From the NCBI GenBank assembly GCA_040902585.1, contig JBBDXA010000121.1, positions 1-29,846 of the forward strand: 29,846 nucleotides of DNA. Reading direction: 5' to 3'. The translations under genes and the position numbers were made by a program. Below the pieces are notes generated by a model that was not told the DNA's origin, did not search any database, and saw nothing but the letters and a program-made list of their open reading frames with translations. This DNA is from JBBDXA01 sp040902585 (GTDB lineage: Bacteria; Planctomycetota; Phycisphaerae; Phycisphaerales; Phycisphaeraceae). Shown piece by piece: positions 16,367 through 27,200 of the stretch; position 1 is the stretch's first letter, and the number at the start of each line of letters is the position of its first letter.

Positions 16367-17956
16367 ATGAGACTCTTTCAAGTCGCACTGATCATCTTGG
16401 CGCTCGCTCTGGTGGCATGGATGGTTCCTAAACCCGTCTTCGCCGAGACTGCACCGCCGCAGGTGGGACGAGCCGATGCTCCGCCCAACATCGTCTTTTT
16501 CCTGGTCGATGATCTGGGCTGGACTGATGTCGGTTGCTTCGGCAGCAGCTTCTACGAGACTCCCAACATCGATCGGCTCGCGAAAGAAGGTGTGCGCTTC
16601 ACCCATGCCTACGCCGCCTGCCATGTCTGCTCGCCCACGCGCGCCAGCATCATGACCGGCAAGTATCCGGCCCGACTCGGGCTCACCGACTGGCTGCCCG
16701 GCCGACGGGATTACGACTTCCAAGTCCTCAAGAGCGCGGAAAAGGCATCGCACCTGGCACTGGAGGAAACCACCCTTGCCGAGGCGCTCAAAGCACATGG
16801 CTACACGACGGGACACTTCGGCAAGTGGCATCTCGGTGAGGAACCGAATGGACCGATCGCGCAGGGATTTGTTGCGCAGGTGCCCCGGTGGAACAAGGGC
16901 TGGCCGGCTTCGGGCTACCTCGTGCCGTTCAAGCTCGAAGGCATCGCGGAGCAGCCCGGTCAATACCTGACCGATCGGCTGACCGACGAAGCACTCAAGT
17001 TCGTGGAGAAGAACAAGGACAGACCGTTCTTCCTGTACCTGTCTCACTTCGCCGTGCATGATCCGATCCAGGGTCGGCCGGACCTCGTCGAGAAATACCG
17101 AAAGAAGCTGGCGACCACGACGCGACCTAAAGCCTCTGCGTTCATTCTCGAAGGCAATCCCGATGACAAGCAACCGCTGTCTCGCAAACAGTTCGATCTA
17201 CTGATCAACGAGCGCGCGTATGAGCCATACAAGGTCCTGCCACAGCGCACGGTCAAGATCAAGCAGCACCAGGACAATGTGGAATTTGCCGCGATGGTCG
17301 AGTCCATGGACGAGAGCCTCGGCCGCGTCAAGGCGAAGCTCGAAGCGCTGGGCTTGACCGACAACACCATCATCGTGTTCTACTCGGACAACGGCGGAAT
17401 GTCAGGCGCGAACTTCGGCAACCCCGCGCGTGTCATCCAACCCACGCTGTTGGACCAGGCGTATTCGACTTCCAATCTTCCTTTGCGCGGCGGCAAAGGC
17501 TGGATTTATGAGGGCGGCATCCGCGTGCCGATGATCGTCAAGTGGCCCGCGAAGGGGAAAGAGGGTGCTGTCTGCAACGAGCCGGTCATCAGCCCGGACT
17601 TTTACCCGACGCTATTAGAAATGGCCGGCCTCCCCGCCAAGCCGAGTCAGCACGTGGATGGCAAGAGTTTCGCCGCCGCGGTCAAGGGCGAACCCTTCGA
17701 ACGTGGGGCGGTGTACTGGCACTTTCCTCACTACAGCAATCACGGCATGCAGAGCCCGAGCGGAGCCATCCGCGATAGCGACTACAAGCTGATCGAGTAT
17801 TTCGAGAATCAGACCGTTCAGCTATTCAACTTGAAAGATGATCCCGGCGAGCAGAACGATCTGGCCAATACGAATTCCAAGAAGGCAGCCGAATTGCGTG
17901 CGAAACTGGAATCCTGGCGCAAGGACGTTTCCGCGAAGATGCCGATGCCGAAATGA
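16367..17956 (+). CDS. Secreted type I sulfatase
   Basis: A 529-residue exported sulfatase that would hydrolyse a sulfate ester, probably on a polysaccharide. Signal peptide at residues 1-27. The sulfatase core begins NIVFFLVDDLGWTDVGCFG, with metal ligands Asp48-Asp49. The signature CSPTRAS at 88-94 contains Cys88, the residue converted to formylglycine in aerobic or anaerobic maturation; the maturase gene is not in the window. Other active-site motifs are GKWHLG (152-157), LSHFAVHDP, and YSDNGG (339-344) with Asp341/Asn342 as Ca ligands. The C-terminal subdomain (GAVYWHFPHYSNHGMQSP, DYKLIEYFEN) is also intact. ATG 16367 follows GGAGA with a 6-base gap. Length is normal. The subfamily cannot be settled by eye. 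Planctomycetes commonly carry many sulfatases of this kind for sulfated algal or mucin-type glycans. Confidence 0.95.
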   Translation: MRLFQVALIILALALVAWMVPKPVFAETAPPQVGRADAPPNIVFFLVDDLGWTDVGCFGSSFYETPNIDRLAKEGVRFTHAYAACHVCSPTRASIMTGKYPARLGLTDWLPGRRDYDFQVLKSAEKASHLALEETTLAEALKAHGYTTGHFGKWHLGEEPNGPIAQGFVAQVPRWNKGWPASGYLVPFKLEGIAEQPGQYLTDRLTDEALKFVEKNKDRPFFLYLSHFAVHDPIQGRPDLVEKYRKKLATTTRPKASAFILEGNPDDKQPLSRKQFDLLINERAYEPYKVLPQRTVKIKQHQDNVEFAAMVESMDESLGRVKAKLEALGLTDNTIIVFYSDNGGMSGANFGNPARVIQPTLLDQAYSTSNLPLRGGKGWIYEGGIRVPMIVKWPAKGKEGAVCNEPVISPDFYPTLLEMAGLPAKPSQHVDGKSFAAAVKGEPFERGAVYWHFPHYSNHGMQSPSGAIRDSDYKLIEYFENQTVQLFNLKDDPGEQNDLANTNSKKAAELRAKLESWRKDVSAKMPMPK

Positions 17957-18092
17957 GGTTGCGGGAGTGGAACCAGCGGCAGAAATGATCCGCCGCTCGA
18001 ATTATTTGCGAAGGATGGTTGTCCGCCTCTGACATAATCTATTAGAGCCAGCTCCCGCGGTCCCCGCCTCCCCTGTGCCAGGGAACAATCCT

Positions 18093-18728
18093 GTGACGAA
18101 TCTGTTTGATCCAGCGTGGCATCGCAGAGCCATGATCGGCGACGAAGCCGCTGCCGAATTGCTGGCCCACCAGGCAATGGAGCCGCTGTACCGTTTCTGC
18201 CTGTATCGCGTGGGCGGGCGGCGGGAGCTGTGCGAAGACGTTGTCCAGGAAACGCTCGTCCGGGCAATTCGCGATATCCACAAATATGAACCCCTGCGAG
18301 CCGAAGGCGACATCTTTCCCTGGCTGACAGGACTTGCCCGCAACGAAATCAGAAGAGCGCTGGCGCAGCTGGCGACGCAGTCGAAAGTGCAGGGCGCTCG
18401 AAGCCTCGATCACCTGTGGACACGCATCGATCAGGAATTGCTTCATATCTACAGCCGACTCGACGATGCCCCTCTGGAAGAAGCACAGATCGACCGCGAA
18501 GAAACGCGGCAGATGGTCGGTGCCACCATGGCGCAGCTACCCAATCGATATCGCGCGGCACTTGAGGCCAAGTACGTGCAGGGGCAGAGCGTGCGCGACA
18601 TCGCTGAAGCCGGCGGCGAAAGTGAGAAGGCGGTCGAGTCATTACTGACGCGCGCCCGCCTGGCGTTTCGAGAGACGTTCCTGGCCATTGCCCGCAACGT
18701 CTCTGTTGATGATCGAGAGATGGCGTAG
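18093..18728 (+). CDS. ECF-family RNA polymerase sigma factor
   Basis: A 211-residue sigma-70 family protein of extracytoplasmic-function type. Region 2 is at about residues 25-90 (LYRFCLYRVGGRRELCEDVVQETLVRAIRD, then FPWLTGLARNEIRR). After an unusually long, acidic/Leu-rich linker, region 4 follows at about 145-195 (LPNRYRAALEAKYVQGQSVRDIAEAGG, then ESLLTRARLAFRETF). The start is GTG 18093, with AGGGAA at 18080-18085 spaced 7 bases; GTG 18075 is an alternative giving 6 more residues. The next gene starts 53 bases after the stop and encodes a membrane FecR-type protein, the standard neighbour of an ECF factor. The sigma factor is therefore likely held inactive by that protein. Region 4 has the usual length and no domain is missing. 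Confidence 0.92.
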   Translation: MTNLFDPAWHRRAMIGDEAAAELLAHQAMEPLYRFCLYRVGGRRELCEDVVQETLVRAIRDIHKYEPLRAEGDIFPWLTGLARNEIRRALAQLATQSKVQGARSLDHLWTRIDQELLHIYSRLDDAPLEEAQIDREETRQMVGATMAQLPNRYRAALEAKYVQGQSVRDIAEAGGESEKAVESLLTRARLAFRETFLAIARNVSVDDREMA

Positions 18729-18781
18729 CCGTGAGTTTCGGCTCGGTCCGTTGCGACCGAGCATTAGCGGAGGTCTTCACG

Positions 18782-21700
18782 ATGACCCATGATCCTGATT
18801 CAGAACCCACCGGAAATCCAGCGCAGGCAGCCGGCGAGCATTCGACTATCGGTGACGAGAACGTCGCTCACCTTTTGCAGCATGCCTATCGGCCGCAGCA
18901 TCCCGATGCCCGGTTCACGGCCCGCACCGTTGAAGCCATGCGCGCCGCGGCCCGAGCGCGCACGCAGCAGGTAGCGACTCGCGCGGATGCTGTTCCACAC
19001 CAACCATCGCGCATCGCACGCTGGCTGGGCGTGGCTGCGGTGTTGACGATGGTGCTGGGCCTGGGTTGGCATACATGGCGGCATTTATCGCAGCATTCGC
19101 TGCCGCCAAACACCATCGCAACCGAACCGCAACAGGCTAATCCGTCGGTGCCTGCTCCGCGCCAGGCGCAGCCGGCGATGAACTATCTGGTCGCTCAACC
19201 CGCCACTCCCGCAAAGCAGAGTGTGGCTGTCAGTGTGGGTCAATCGATTACAACGGGCAAAGACCAGCGCCGCCGCGTGTCGCTGAACGATGGCAGTGTG
19301 GTCTACCTGAATGGGGACACATCGGTGCGCATCATCGCCGCTCGTCAGTTGAGCGTCACCCGGGGGAGCGTATACATCGAGGTCGCGCCCTCACCTCAAA
19401 CGGCTGGCGATTTAGCCACGTTCACCGTCACCACCCCCGACCGCAAGTTCACGGCCTTGGGAACTCGCTTTGCCGTCGATGTCATCGAAGGACAAACGTA
19501 TGCCGCCGGCAAGGCGGCCACTTCGCTCCTGGTGACGCAAGGCAAAGTCCGCGTCGCAGGCGTTGAGCGTCTCGTTGAAGCGGGTGAGCAGTGGAGTTCG
19601 ACGGATGACCAGACGATGCCCGCGCCGCGGGCCGCGCATGCGCTCGCATGGACGCGCGAACTGATGACCGCCGCCGACGCCGCGCTTATACCCGCCAGTG
19701 CCTATGCCGGGGGAGCGCTGGTCGTGCTCGATGATGCCGGGCAAGAGCATCGCCTTTCACTGCGGCGGTACCACGTGGATGTCCATATCGAAGACGGCTT
19801 CGCGCGCACCACCGTCGATCAGACCTACTTCAACCACGAACAGGCGCGAGTCGAAGGCACCTTCATCTTCCCGTTGCCGGCCGATGCCTCGATCTCCCGC
19901 CTGGCCATGTACGTCGGCAAAAGGCTGATGGAAGGCGGCATGGTTGAACGCAACCGGGCTCGCGACATATTCGAAGAGATTCGCTACGCCCGTCGCGATC
20001 CGGCCCTGCTTGAATGGATCGACGGCACCACTTTCAAGATGCGTGTCTTCCCGATCGAGCCTCGCGAAGAGAAACGCATCATCCTCTGCTACACGCAGAA
20101 GCTCGATGCCGCCTACGGCATCGCGACGTATCGCTTCCCCGCCGGTCACACCAGCGCGGCAGAGTTCGCCAATGCGTCGGCTGACCGCGCCGGCACCCAG
20201 CGCCCCGCCGAGGCGGCGCAGTGGTCGCTGCGCATGCTCGTTTGCGAAGGTGAAAAGCTTGAAGTCACCAGCCCTTCGCACGACCTGACCACCAGAAAGC
20301 AGGGCGGCGATCTGCTGCTGGCTGCCGCGACGAATTGGACCTCGCTCGACCGCGACATCGTGCTCAGCTTGAAGGCCCAAGCGCTGCCGGCGCCTGAGTC
20401 GGCCCGCCTGGCGACGGACCTTCACCAAGGCCAGCGGTATCTCATGCTTCGCTATCAGCCCGACCTTCCGCGCGAGCAGGTGAGCCCTCGCCGGCATTGG
20501 GTGTTCCTGTTGGAGACCTCAGCCGACCGCAATCCGCTCCTGGCGCGAACGCAGATTCGCATCATGCGCACGCTGCTGGAGAACGCCGGCCACGATGACA
20601 CTTTCAGCGTATTGACCGCGAACACGAAGGCGCAGGCGTGGCGCGATGAGCCGCAGCCGGTGACGGCCGAGCAAGTCAGGGCCGCGGTCGCGTTTGCTGA
20701 GCAGGCCCATCTGATCGGGGCGCTTGATCTGGAGCGCGCGCTCACGGCTGCCGGGGCGGCACAAGCCAAAGCGAACGAAACCGAACCTGCGCCGCATCGC
20801 GTCCTTATTCACTTGGGCTCGGCCACGCCCGTGCTGGGAACGCGCGACGAGCGCAAGCTGCTGGAGTTGATTCCGCCCGGGATGGAATACGTCGGCGTCA
20901 TGGTTGGCCGGCGCGGGGCACGAACGTGGATGCAGCAGGCGGCGTCGCGCACGGGCGGCTACGTCACGCAGATCAACCCCGATGAATCCGTCGGCTGGCG
21001 GGCGTTCGAGTTGTTCTCCACACTCAACTCGCCCAGGCTGCTGGATGTGAAAGTCACGCTCGATGATCGGCCTACCCTCGCTGTTATTCCCTTTGAAGAT
21101 TCGCTCATCCACGGACAGGAACTATGCGCGGTGACTCGACTCGATGCGGCCGTCTTCGGCGCGGAATTACTTACCAAGTTCACCGTCACGGGCCGGCTCA
21201 ACGGGCAACCGTTTGAACGCAAGGTGCAGGCGGCGCTGGTCACCTATCACGCGGGCTATCTGCCGCGCTCGTGGGCAAAGTTGGAACTGGATCGACTGGT
21301 CGTCTCGCCGCCGCCCGAAGAAGACGAGGCCGCCATCGCAGCGCACCGCGATGGCATTGTGAAGCTGAGTCAGGCCATGCATGTGATGTCGCCCTACACC
21401 TCGCTGCTGGTTCTTGAGAACGACGCGATGTACGAGCAGTACAAGGTCAAGCACGGCCGGCGCGAGAACTGGGCGCCTTACAACGTGCCGGTGCTGTTGG
21501 AAGACCCGCCCGCGGCAGCGGTGAAGAATCCGCAGGTGCAGGCGAATCCGGCGAAGCAGAACGACGACGATCCCTTCGCCCAGGCGCGCAGGCTGGTCGC
21601 GCAGGAGAAGTTTGTTGAAGGGCAACAGGCGGAGGCAAGGGGCCTGTTCCGACTCGCGGCGAAGTGTTACAGCGATGCCATGACTCTCGATCCTGACAAT

Positions 21701-24031
21701 GGGCAATACAAGAAGGCGCTGGCCGTTGTGGAAGCGAAGGCTAGTAGCTCGTTTGTCCCGCGCGATCTGGCGGGTACTGCCATGGCGGAGATTCAAGTCA
21801 GCGCGCAGGCCGCGACGGCGGAATATGCCGAACTGATGGCCAAAGCCAATCAGGAGGCCAGCGCGAAGAACTTCAACGCCGCGATCGACGCGATCCAGCA
21901 GGCCAAGATCCGTATCGATAATGCACGCCATGTGCTTGGAGCAGCGCAATACACCGAGCTGCGCAGCCGCGCGAACGATTCCTTTGAGCTGATCTCCAAA
22001 GCTGCGGCTTCGGCTGACGGGGCGCATCAGGCTCACCAGTCATCCGTGGACGCACAGGATGCGCAGATGCGCCGCATGACCTCGAAGATCGAGCAGATGG
22101 ACGCCGTGCAGCGACTGCTCCAGCGCGCCGCCGACCTGCGCAAGGTGCAGGACTACGAGCGTTCGATTCAGCTTATCAATCAGGCGCTGTTCATTGAACC
22201 GGGTAATCCAGCCGCTGAGGCGATGAAGATGATGGTGGAGGACTCGCAGATCGCCGTGCGATCGCGGGCCTACATTCGCGAGCGCAGTCTGCGCATCGCC
22301 CGGCACAGCACGGAGCTCATCGAACAGACCAATCCCTTCTTCGACGCCCCGCGCGGTTCCAACAGCGGCCGCTCGCGACGGGAACAGTCGTGGCCAGGTT
22401 CTTTGGAGCCTGACCTTCGCATCGCCCGCCGTTCCAGCGAACTCACGGAAGCGACGATTCCCTATAGCGAGCTGATCACCTATCCCTCCGACTGGCCTCA
22501 GCGCACGGCCATGCGCCTGGGCGCGTTCACCGAAGACGCGGGTGACAGCCTGATCAACCGTCGTGTGAAGTTCAAACTCCAGGACCCGCTTCCCGTCAAC
22601 TTTGAAGACAACAAGCTCGTCAACGTGATCGACTATTTCCGCAACACGACGGGTGTGAACTTCTTCGTCAACTGGGCCGCTCTGGAGGAGGCCGGCATCG
22701 AGCAGGGCACGCGAATCAATATCCAGCTCAACCACGTGCCCGCCGAGCAGGCGCTGCGGATGGTCCTGCAACTGGCCGGACAATCGATGCCCGACCTGAA
22801 GCTGGGCGACAGGCCGTGGTTTGCGATCATCGAAGGCGTCGTCCACATTTCCACGAAGAACGACCTTCAGCGAACGACCGACACGCGCGTCTACGACATC
22901 CGCGATCTGCTTTCGCTGAATCAGGATGAAGCGGATACCAACTTGCAGTCGAGCCAGGCGTTCATCGATCACGTGACCACGATGATCATGGATACCGTGG
23001 GCACGCCGGATGAATGGGCCTCGCGCGGCGGAGAGGTCGGCAGCATTCGTGAACTGAACGGTTGCCTGGTCATCAAGTCCACGCCGGAGAATCATCTGAG
23101 CCTGGTTCATCTGTTCTCGCAGTTGCGCGCGGTGTGGGGGTTAAGAGATTTTGCCCAAGCCCAGACGATCCTGGCTGATCCACCCTCGCTGGTGGAAGGG
23201 AATGAGAGGATCGATAGTGCGCCTCACGCTCGCGCGGCGAAGCCTTCGCCCAAGCATGAGCGTGAACAGCAACTCGAACTGGCGCTGGCTGCGGCGCGGT
23301 ACTACCTGGCCGTCAATCAGGTCGATCGCGCCGAAGCCGCCGTTGAGCCGCACCTGAAGGAGCAACTCGCCTGGAGCAACGATCGGATCAACACCGAGCT
23401 GTTCCGCCTGGGCGCGGCCCTGGCCTATGGTCGCGGCACGATGGACCGCGTCGTCACTTACTTCGAGCGCGCTGTCGAGGCGGACTATGCCCGTCTTGGC
23501 GATGTCATTCAGCTCGAACCGTTCCGCGATGACTACGAGCGATTGCTCATCGCCTATGCGTCGCTGGCTGAAGGCTTGCCGCAGGTGGACGCCCGAGCGG
23601 CCAAGCCGATGGCGGCGAAGATCGTGCGTGCCGCCGACCGCTGGCGTGCGATCGATCCGGATGTGGATCTCGTGTCATCTCTTGCCGCCCGCGCCCTGCG
23701 CAGGCTGGGCGAAAAGGAGCTGGCGTGGGCTTACGAGACAACGCCCCTGGCTGGCCGAGGGCACGATGCGCAAGCATGGGGCCGACTGGCACATTCGCTG
23801 GACGCGCAAGGGCAGGTGGACACCGCCGACCGCGCCTACGCCGCCGCCTTCGATGCCGAATCGACCAATCCGAACTGGCTCCTGGAGCGGGCACAGTTTC
23901 TGCGCCGCGTCAATCGTGGCGAGGAGGCCGACCGTCTTTTGTACCTGATCCGCGAAGGCACCTGGCAGACCCGATTCCGCGGCGTCGTGGATCAGGCAGC
24001 CCGGATGGTTCAACCCAGGAAACCCAAGTGA
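18782..24031 (+). CDS. Giant FecR-VIT-vWA-like-TPR-STN membrane protein, putative anti-sigma factor
   Basis: A 1749-residue single-pass membrane protein. Residues 1-79 are a cytoplasmic segment (HLLQHAYRPQHPDARF) without a zinc-binding HxxxCxxC motif. One membrane helix lies at about 81-100 (WLGVAAVLTMVLGLGW). Then come a FecR domain (about 147-290, SLNDGSVVYLNGDTSVRI), a VIT domain (about 322-450, VDVHIEDGFARTTVDQTYF, EGTFIFPLPADASI), a vWA-like region (about 570-745) without a normal metal site, and TPR-like and coiled-coil repeats (about 946-1160). A secretin/STN-like domain follows at about 1259-1358 (VNFEDNKLVNVIDYF, GTRINIQLNHVPAEQALRM), and TPR-like repeats end the protein (about 1490-1749). 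ATG 18782 has GGAGG 8 bases upstream, better than GTG 18731. FecR proteins relay envelope signals to ECF factors, so I infer control of the adjacent sigma factor. Confidence 0.88.
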   Translation: MTHDPDSEPTGNPAQAAGEHSTIGDENVAHLLQHAYRPQHPDARFTARTVEAMRAAARARTQQVATRADAVPHQPSRIARWLGVAAVLTMVLGLGWHTWRHLSQHSLPPNTIATEPQQANPSVPAPRQAQPAMNYLVAQPATPAKQSVAVSVGQSITTGKDQRRRVSLNDGSVVYLNGDTSVRIIAARQLSVTRGSVYIEVAPSPQTAGDLATFTVTTPDRKFTALGTRFAVDVIEGQTYAAGKAATSLLVTQGKVRVAGVERLVEAGEQWSSTDDQTMPAPRAAHALAWTRELMTAADAALIPASAYAGGALVVLDDAGQEHRLSLRRYHVDVHIEDGFARTTVDQTYFNHEQARVEGTFIFPLPADASISRLAMYVGKRLMEGGMVERNRARDIFEEIRYARRDPALLEWIDGTTFKMRVFPIEPREEKRIILCYTQKLDAAYGIATYRFPAGHTSAAEFANASADRAGTQRPAEAAQWSLRMLVCEGEKLEVTSPSHDLTTRKQGGDLLLAAATNWTSLDRDIVLSLKAQALPAPESARLATDLHQGQRYLMLRYQPDLPREQVSPRRHWVFLLETSADRNPLLARTQIRIMRTLLENAGHDDTFSVLTANTKAQAWRDEPQPVTAEQVRAAVAFAEQAHLIGALDLERALTAAGAAQAKANETEPAPHRVLIHLGSATPVLGTRDERKLLELIPPGMEYVGVMVGRRGARTWMQQAASRTGGYVTQINPDESVGWRAFELFSTLNSPRLLDVKVTLDDRPTLAVIPFEDSLIHGQELCAVTRLDAAVFGAELLTKFTVTGRLNGQPFERKVQAALVTYHAGYLPRSWAKLELDRLVVSPPPEEDEAAIAAHRDGIVKLSQAMHVMSPYTSLLVLENDAMYEQYKVKHGRRENWAPYNVPVLLEDPPAAAVKNPQVQANPAKQNDDDPFAQARRLVAQEKFVEGQQAEARGLFRLAAKCYSDAMTLDPDNGQYKKALAVVEAKASSSFVPRDLAGTAMAEIQVSAQAATAEYAELMAKANQEASAKNFNAAIDAIQQAKIRIDNARHVLGAAQYTELRSRANDSFELISKAAASADGAHQAHQSSVDAQDAQMRRMTSKIEQMDAVQRLLQRAADLRKVQDYERSIQLINQALFIEPGNPAAEAMKMMVEDSQIAVRSRAYIRERSLRIARHSTELIEQTNPFFDAPRGSNSGRSRREQSWPGSLEPDLRIARRSSELTEATIPYSELITYPSDWPQRTAMRLGAFTEDAGDSLINRRVKFKLQDPLPVNFEDNKLVNVIDYFRNTTGVNFFVNWAALEEAGIEQGTRINIQLNHVPAEQALRMVLQLAGQSMPDLKLGDRPWFAIIEGVVHISTKNDLQRTTDTRVYDIRDLLSLNQDEADTNLQSSQAFIDHVTTMIMDTVGTPDEWASRGGEVGSIRELNGCLVIKSTPENHLSLVHLFSQLRAVWGLRDFAQAQTILADPPSLVEGNERIDSAPHARAAKPSPKHEREQQLELALAAARYYLAVNQVDRAEAAVEPHLKEQLAWSNDRINTELFRLGAALAYGRGTMDRVVTYFERAVEADYARLGDVIQLEPFRDDYERLLIAYASLAEGLPQVDARAAKPMAAKIVRAADRWRAIDPDVDLVSSLAARALRRLGEKELAWAYETTPLAGRGHDAQAWGRLAHSLDAQGQVDTADRAYAAAFDAESTNPNWLLERAQFLRRVNRGEEADRLLYLIREGTWQTRFRGVVDQAARMVQPRKPK

Positions 24032-24250
24032 CCGTCACTCTCATTGACCATGCCCGGATGTCGTCGGTGTTCAACTTCCTGCCGAGATGAATCGGACCTG
24101 GCGGACCTGTATGATTTGATCGACAAACTGGCGATCCCTCGATCGGTGTGTGATACTGTGGCGGGTTTCCGCTTGGGTTTGCGGTGGGAGAACATTGGAG
24201 TCAACCACCGGCACGCTTTTCCATCATTCACCCGTCCGTGGAGGTGCAAC

Positions 24251-27200
24251 ATGTCGAATCACCGACGGATGTCGTCAGGCTGGCCGCTGTCGATCCCTAT
24301 GGCGCTTGTCTTCTTGATCGCACTACCCGGTTTCGCAACGCCAGCGCGTGCGGCGGATTCGCCAATCATCACGGAGTTGCCTCTGCAAGACGTCGGACCG
24401 GTGATGTTTTCACCCGACGGCAAGCTCGCTTACATCGTGCATATCGATCCAAAGCTCAACCGGGTTTCGGACCGCGGATTCAAGACCTATTCCATCAGTG
24501 CCTATGGCACCGAGGACATGAAGCAGCACGCTCACATCGCCATCAACTACGACGTCATCAGTCTGGCCAACAGTTCCCTCGGTGTCGTCGCGCTGGTGCG
24601 CGAGCGGCAGGACAAGGCGCAGGTCTGGCTCCTGTCGCGGATCCTAGAAGTCAAGGCCAAGGTCGCGGTGGGGTCGGCTGACTTCGTGATGGCATCTGCG
24701 AACACCGGCTTCGCCTATGCGATTCACTTTCAGACGCACGTGCAGAATGTTCACATCATCGACCTCCAGCAGGAGCGGCTGATCAAGAGTCTTTCGCCGG
24801 TGCAGATCCCGGGCTTCGCCAACGCGAAGCGTTCGCCTGCCGCCAGGATTGCTCGGGGCAGCGCGGCCAGCCTCAATCTCCTTGCGACCGGCAAGCACAT
24901 GATCGGCGAAGGCGGCGGCTCATTCCTGCGCCTGAGCGTGTCGGAGGCGGACATCGCTTACGAAGAGATCGGCCCGCGCGTCACCAGCAATACCGCCAAC
25001 ATCGTCATCAGCGATGACGGCAAATATTTCGCATCATCCGGCCCGGACCTGGTGCAGAGCCAGTATGGCGCGGTGATTTGCGACGTGAATGATCTGACGA
25101 AGCCCATCATCTCGATCCCTGCCATGCGCATCTATGCTTTCGGCCCGGGCGGCAGCGGCGTGGTCTACGGCAAGGTGTTTCATGGCGACCGCATCACGGC
25201 CTTCGACATGAAGACCGGGGCCGCGTTGAAGCGATACGACATCGATGGCACGCCGGTGGTGCATCCGAAAGGCGCGAGGTTCTTCGCGATCGATCGCGGC
25301 AAGGCGAAATGGGTGGTCGATCCGACAGGCCTGGGAAAGGCCGGCGGCACGGGTGCGCCGGTTTCTGACGTGAAACCTGTTGTCGGGAGCAAACTCCTGC
25401 GGGCCCCGTTGACGAAGATCAAGGACGCCACGCTCGTGCCGTTGAAGCTGGAGGCGGCGAAGGTGTTGCCGTTCATGCACTGGTCGGCCGACGGCGCCAG
25501 CGCGATCATCCTCCAGAGCGACGGCATGCTTCGCCGCGTATCGCTGCCTGATCTGACGGAGAAGCTCTTCCTCGACCTGGGCACCGAATGCAGTCACATG
25601 ACGGTCAGCGCCGAAGGTCTGGTGATCACGGCTCGGGCGCGGCAGGAACTGATCGTCGTGGACGAGGCGACATTCGAAGTGAAGAACCGGGTGCAGGTGG
25701 GTGATGTCGAACGCGTGGCGACGAATCGGAAGATGTCGCTGGCGCTGGCCGTGTCCGCCCGCGGCCGCGACGGCAGGAGCGTTCGGCTCATTGATCTGCA
25801 AAGCGGCGCGGTGATTCACGGTGCGGCGAAGTCACCGCTGAAAGCGTGGCGCGAAGATAGCGGCGTCAAGCAGCTTGTAACGACACTCTTCAGTGATGTT
25901 CTCGGAGTCGAAGCGACGCCTGACGGCAAGGCCTTCAGTCTGTTTACCGGGTCGCGCTGCTACCTGTTTGATATCCAGGGGACCGATCTGATTCTTCAGT
26001 TGTCTCCGGGCAAGACGGAACAGCCCACCCGCTTTTACTTCGATCCGGACGGCGTGTACGTCCGCCAGACTCTCATGGAAGTTCGGCGGGAAGTGCCGGT
26101 CACCGGAAAGAGCAACACCCTTTACCGTACGGAGATTTTTCCCGCGGCCAATCTGACTGCGCCCGCGCTCGTGATCAACTGCGACTATTTCAATCCGCAG
26201 GTGAATCTGGACGCGGCAGCCAGGCAGGCGTACGCGCTGGGCGATGGCGGTTACCTGGTTGTCTACAACGCGGTGGGTTCCGAGCAGAGTGTTTACCGCG
26301 TGGATGACTCCAAGAAGTCCACCAATACAGGCACGAAGTACGCAGGTGCCCGGCAGTTGCTCGTCCATCCGGCGGGCCATCGAATGCTGGCGTTGACGAC
26401 GGAGAAGATTCAGTGGATCAGCCTCGACGGCGCATCACCGGACCTGGCAGTGAAGGTGACGCGAGAAGAGTGGCTTGGGAATGCGGCGCAGGCAGCCGGG
26501 GCTGCCGCGCTTGCGGATATCAAGGTCGTGGTCGAGCGATCGAACCTGCGCAAGAAGCGGGAAGCGATGCACGGCGGCGCGGTGACGCCGCTTACGTTGG
26601 CGGCCGGTGAACTGGTGCCCGCCATGCCCATCTCTATTGATGAAAAGTTCCTGTTTCTGCTTGAAAAGAAGGCGGGGGTTCTGCATCAGGTCAGCTTGCC
26701 GAACCTCATCAATGAACGACTGGTCGAATTGGGAAAGGAGTGCGTGGGTCTGGCGCTCTCGTCGGAGGGCGTTGTTGCCGCGACGAAGCAACCGCAGGAA
26801 CTCTGGGTGTTCGACGTGAGCACGCTCAATCCCAAGCGCGTCATCCCTGTTCCCGGCATGGTTGACGTTACGGCAGCGGCGGGCGCGAGCGTCGCCTTCG
26901 TCAGCTACAGCGACCGCGACAAACTTGCCGTGATCGATCTGGCTCGCGGCGAGATTCACGCCACGCTGTCGGCGGCGAAGCTGAACGCGGACTGGAATCC
27001 GCCGAATGCGAAAGTGCGGCGGCCCGTCACTTTTGGTCGCCCCCAGCTCACGCCCGATGGTAAGACCATGATCTGCGTCGGCGTCCTGTTTGAAGTCGAT
27101 GGTCTGGAGTTGAAGTGGAAGGGCGGGGCGGCGCTGGCTCCGGGTGATTTGGGCGTACCGGTCAGCAGCGATTCGCAGTGGGCCGCGGGCCCTACATCGC

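Noticed and set aside
17969..17990. ECF-type promoter with GGAACC upstream of the sigma gene
   Set aside because: GGAACC resembles an ECF -35 but no matching -10 at normal spacing was found. The call would be guesswork.
18006..18038. Sigma70 promoter TTGCGA/CATAAT before the sigma gene
   Set aside because: The spacer is 21 bases, too long for a confident call.
24044..24250. Longer start for the propeller protein at 24044
   Set aside because: The extra residues are Cys/Arg-rich without family character, while ATG 24251 has a ribosome site followed by a typical signal peptide.
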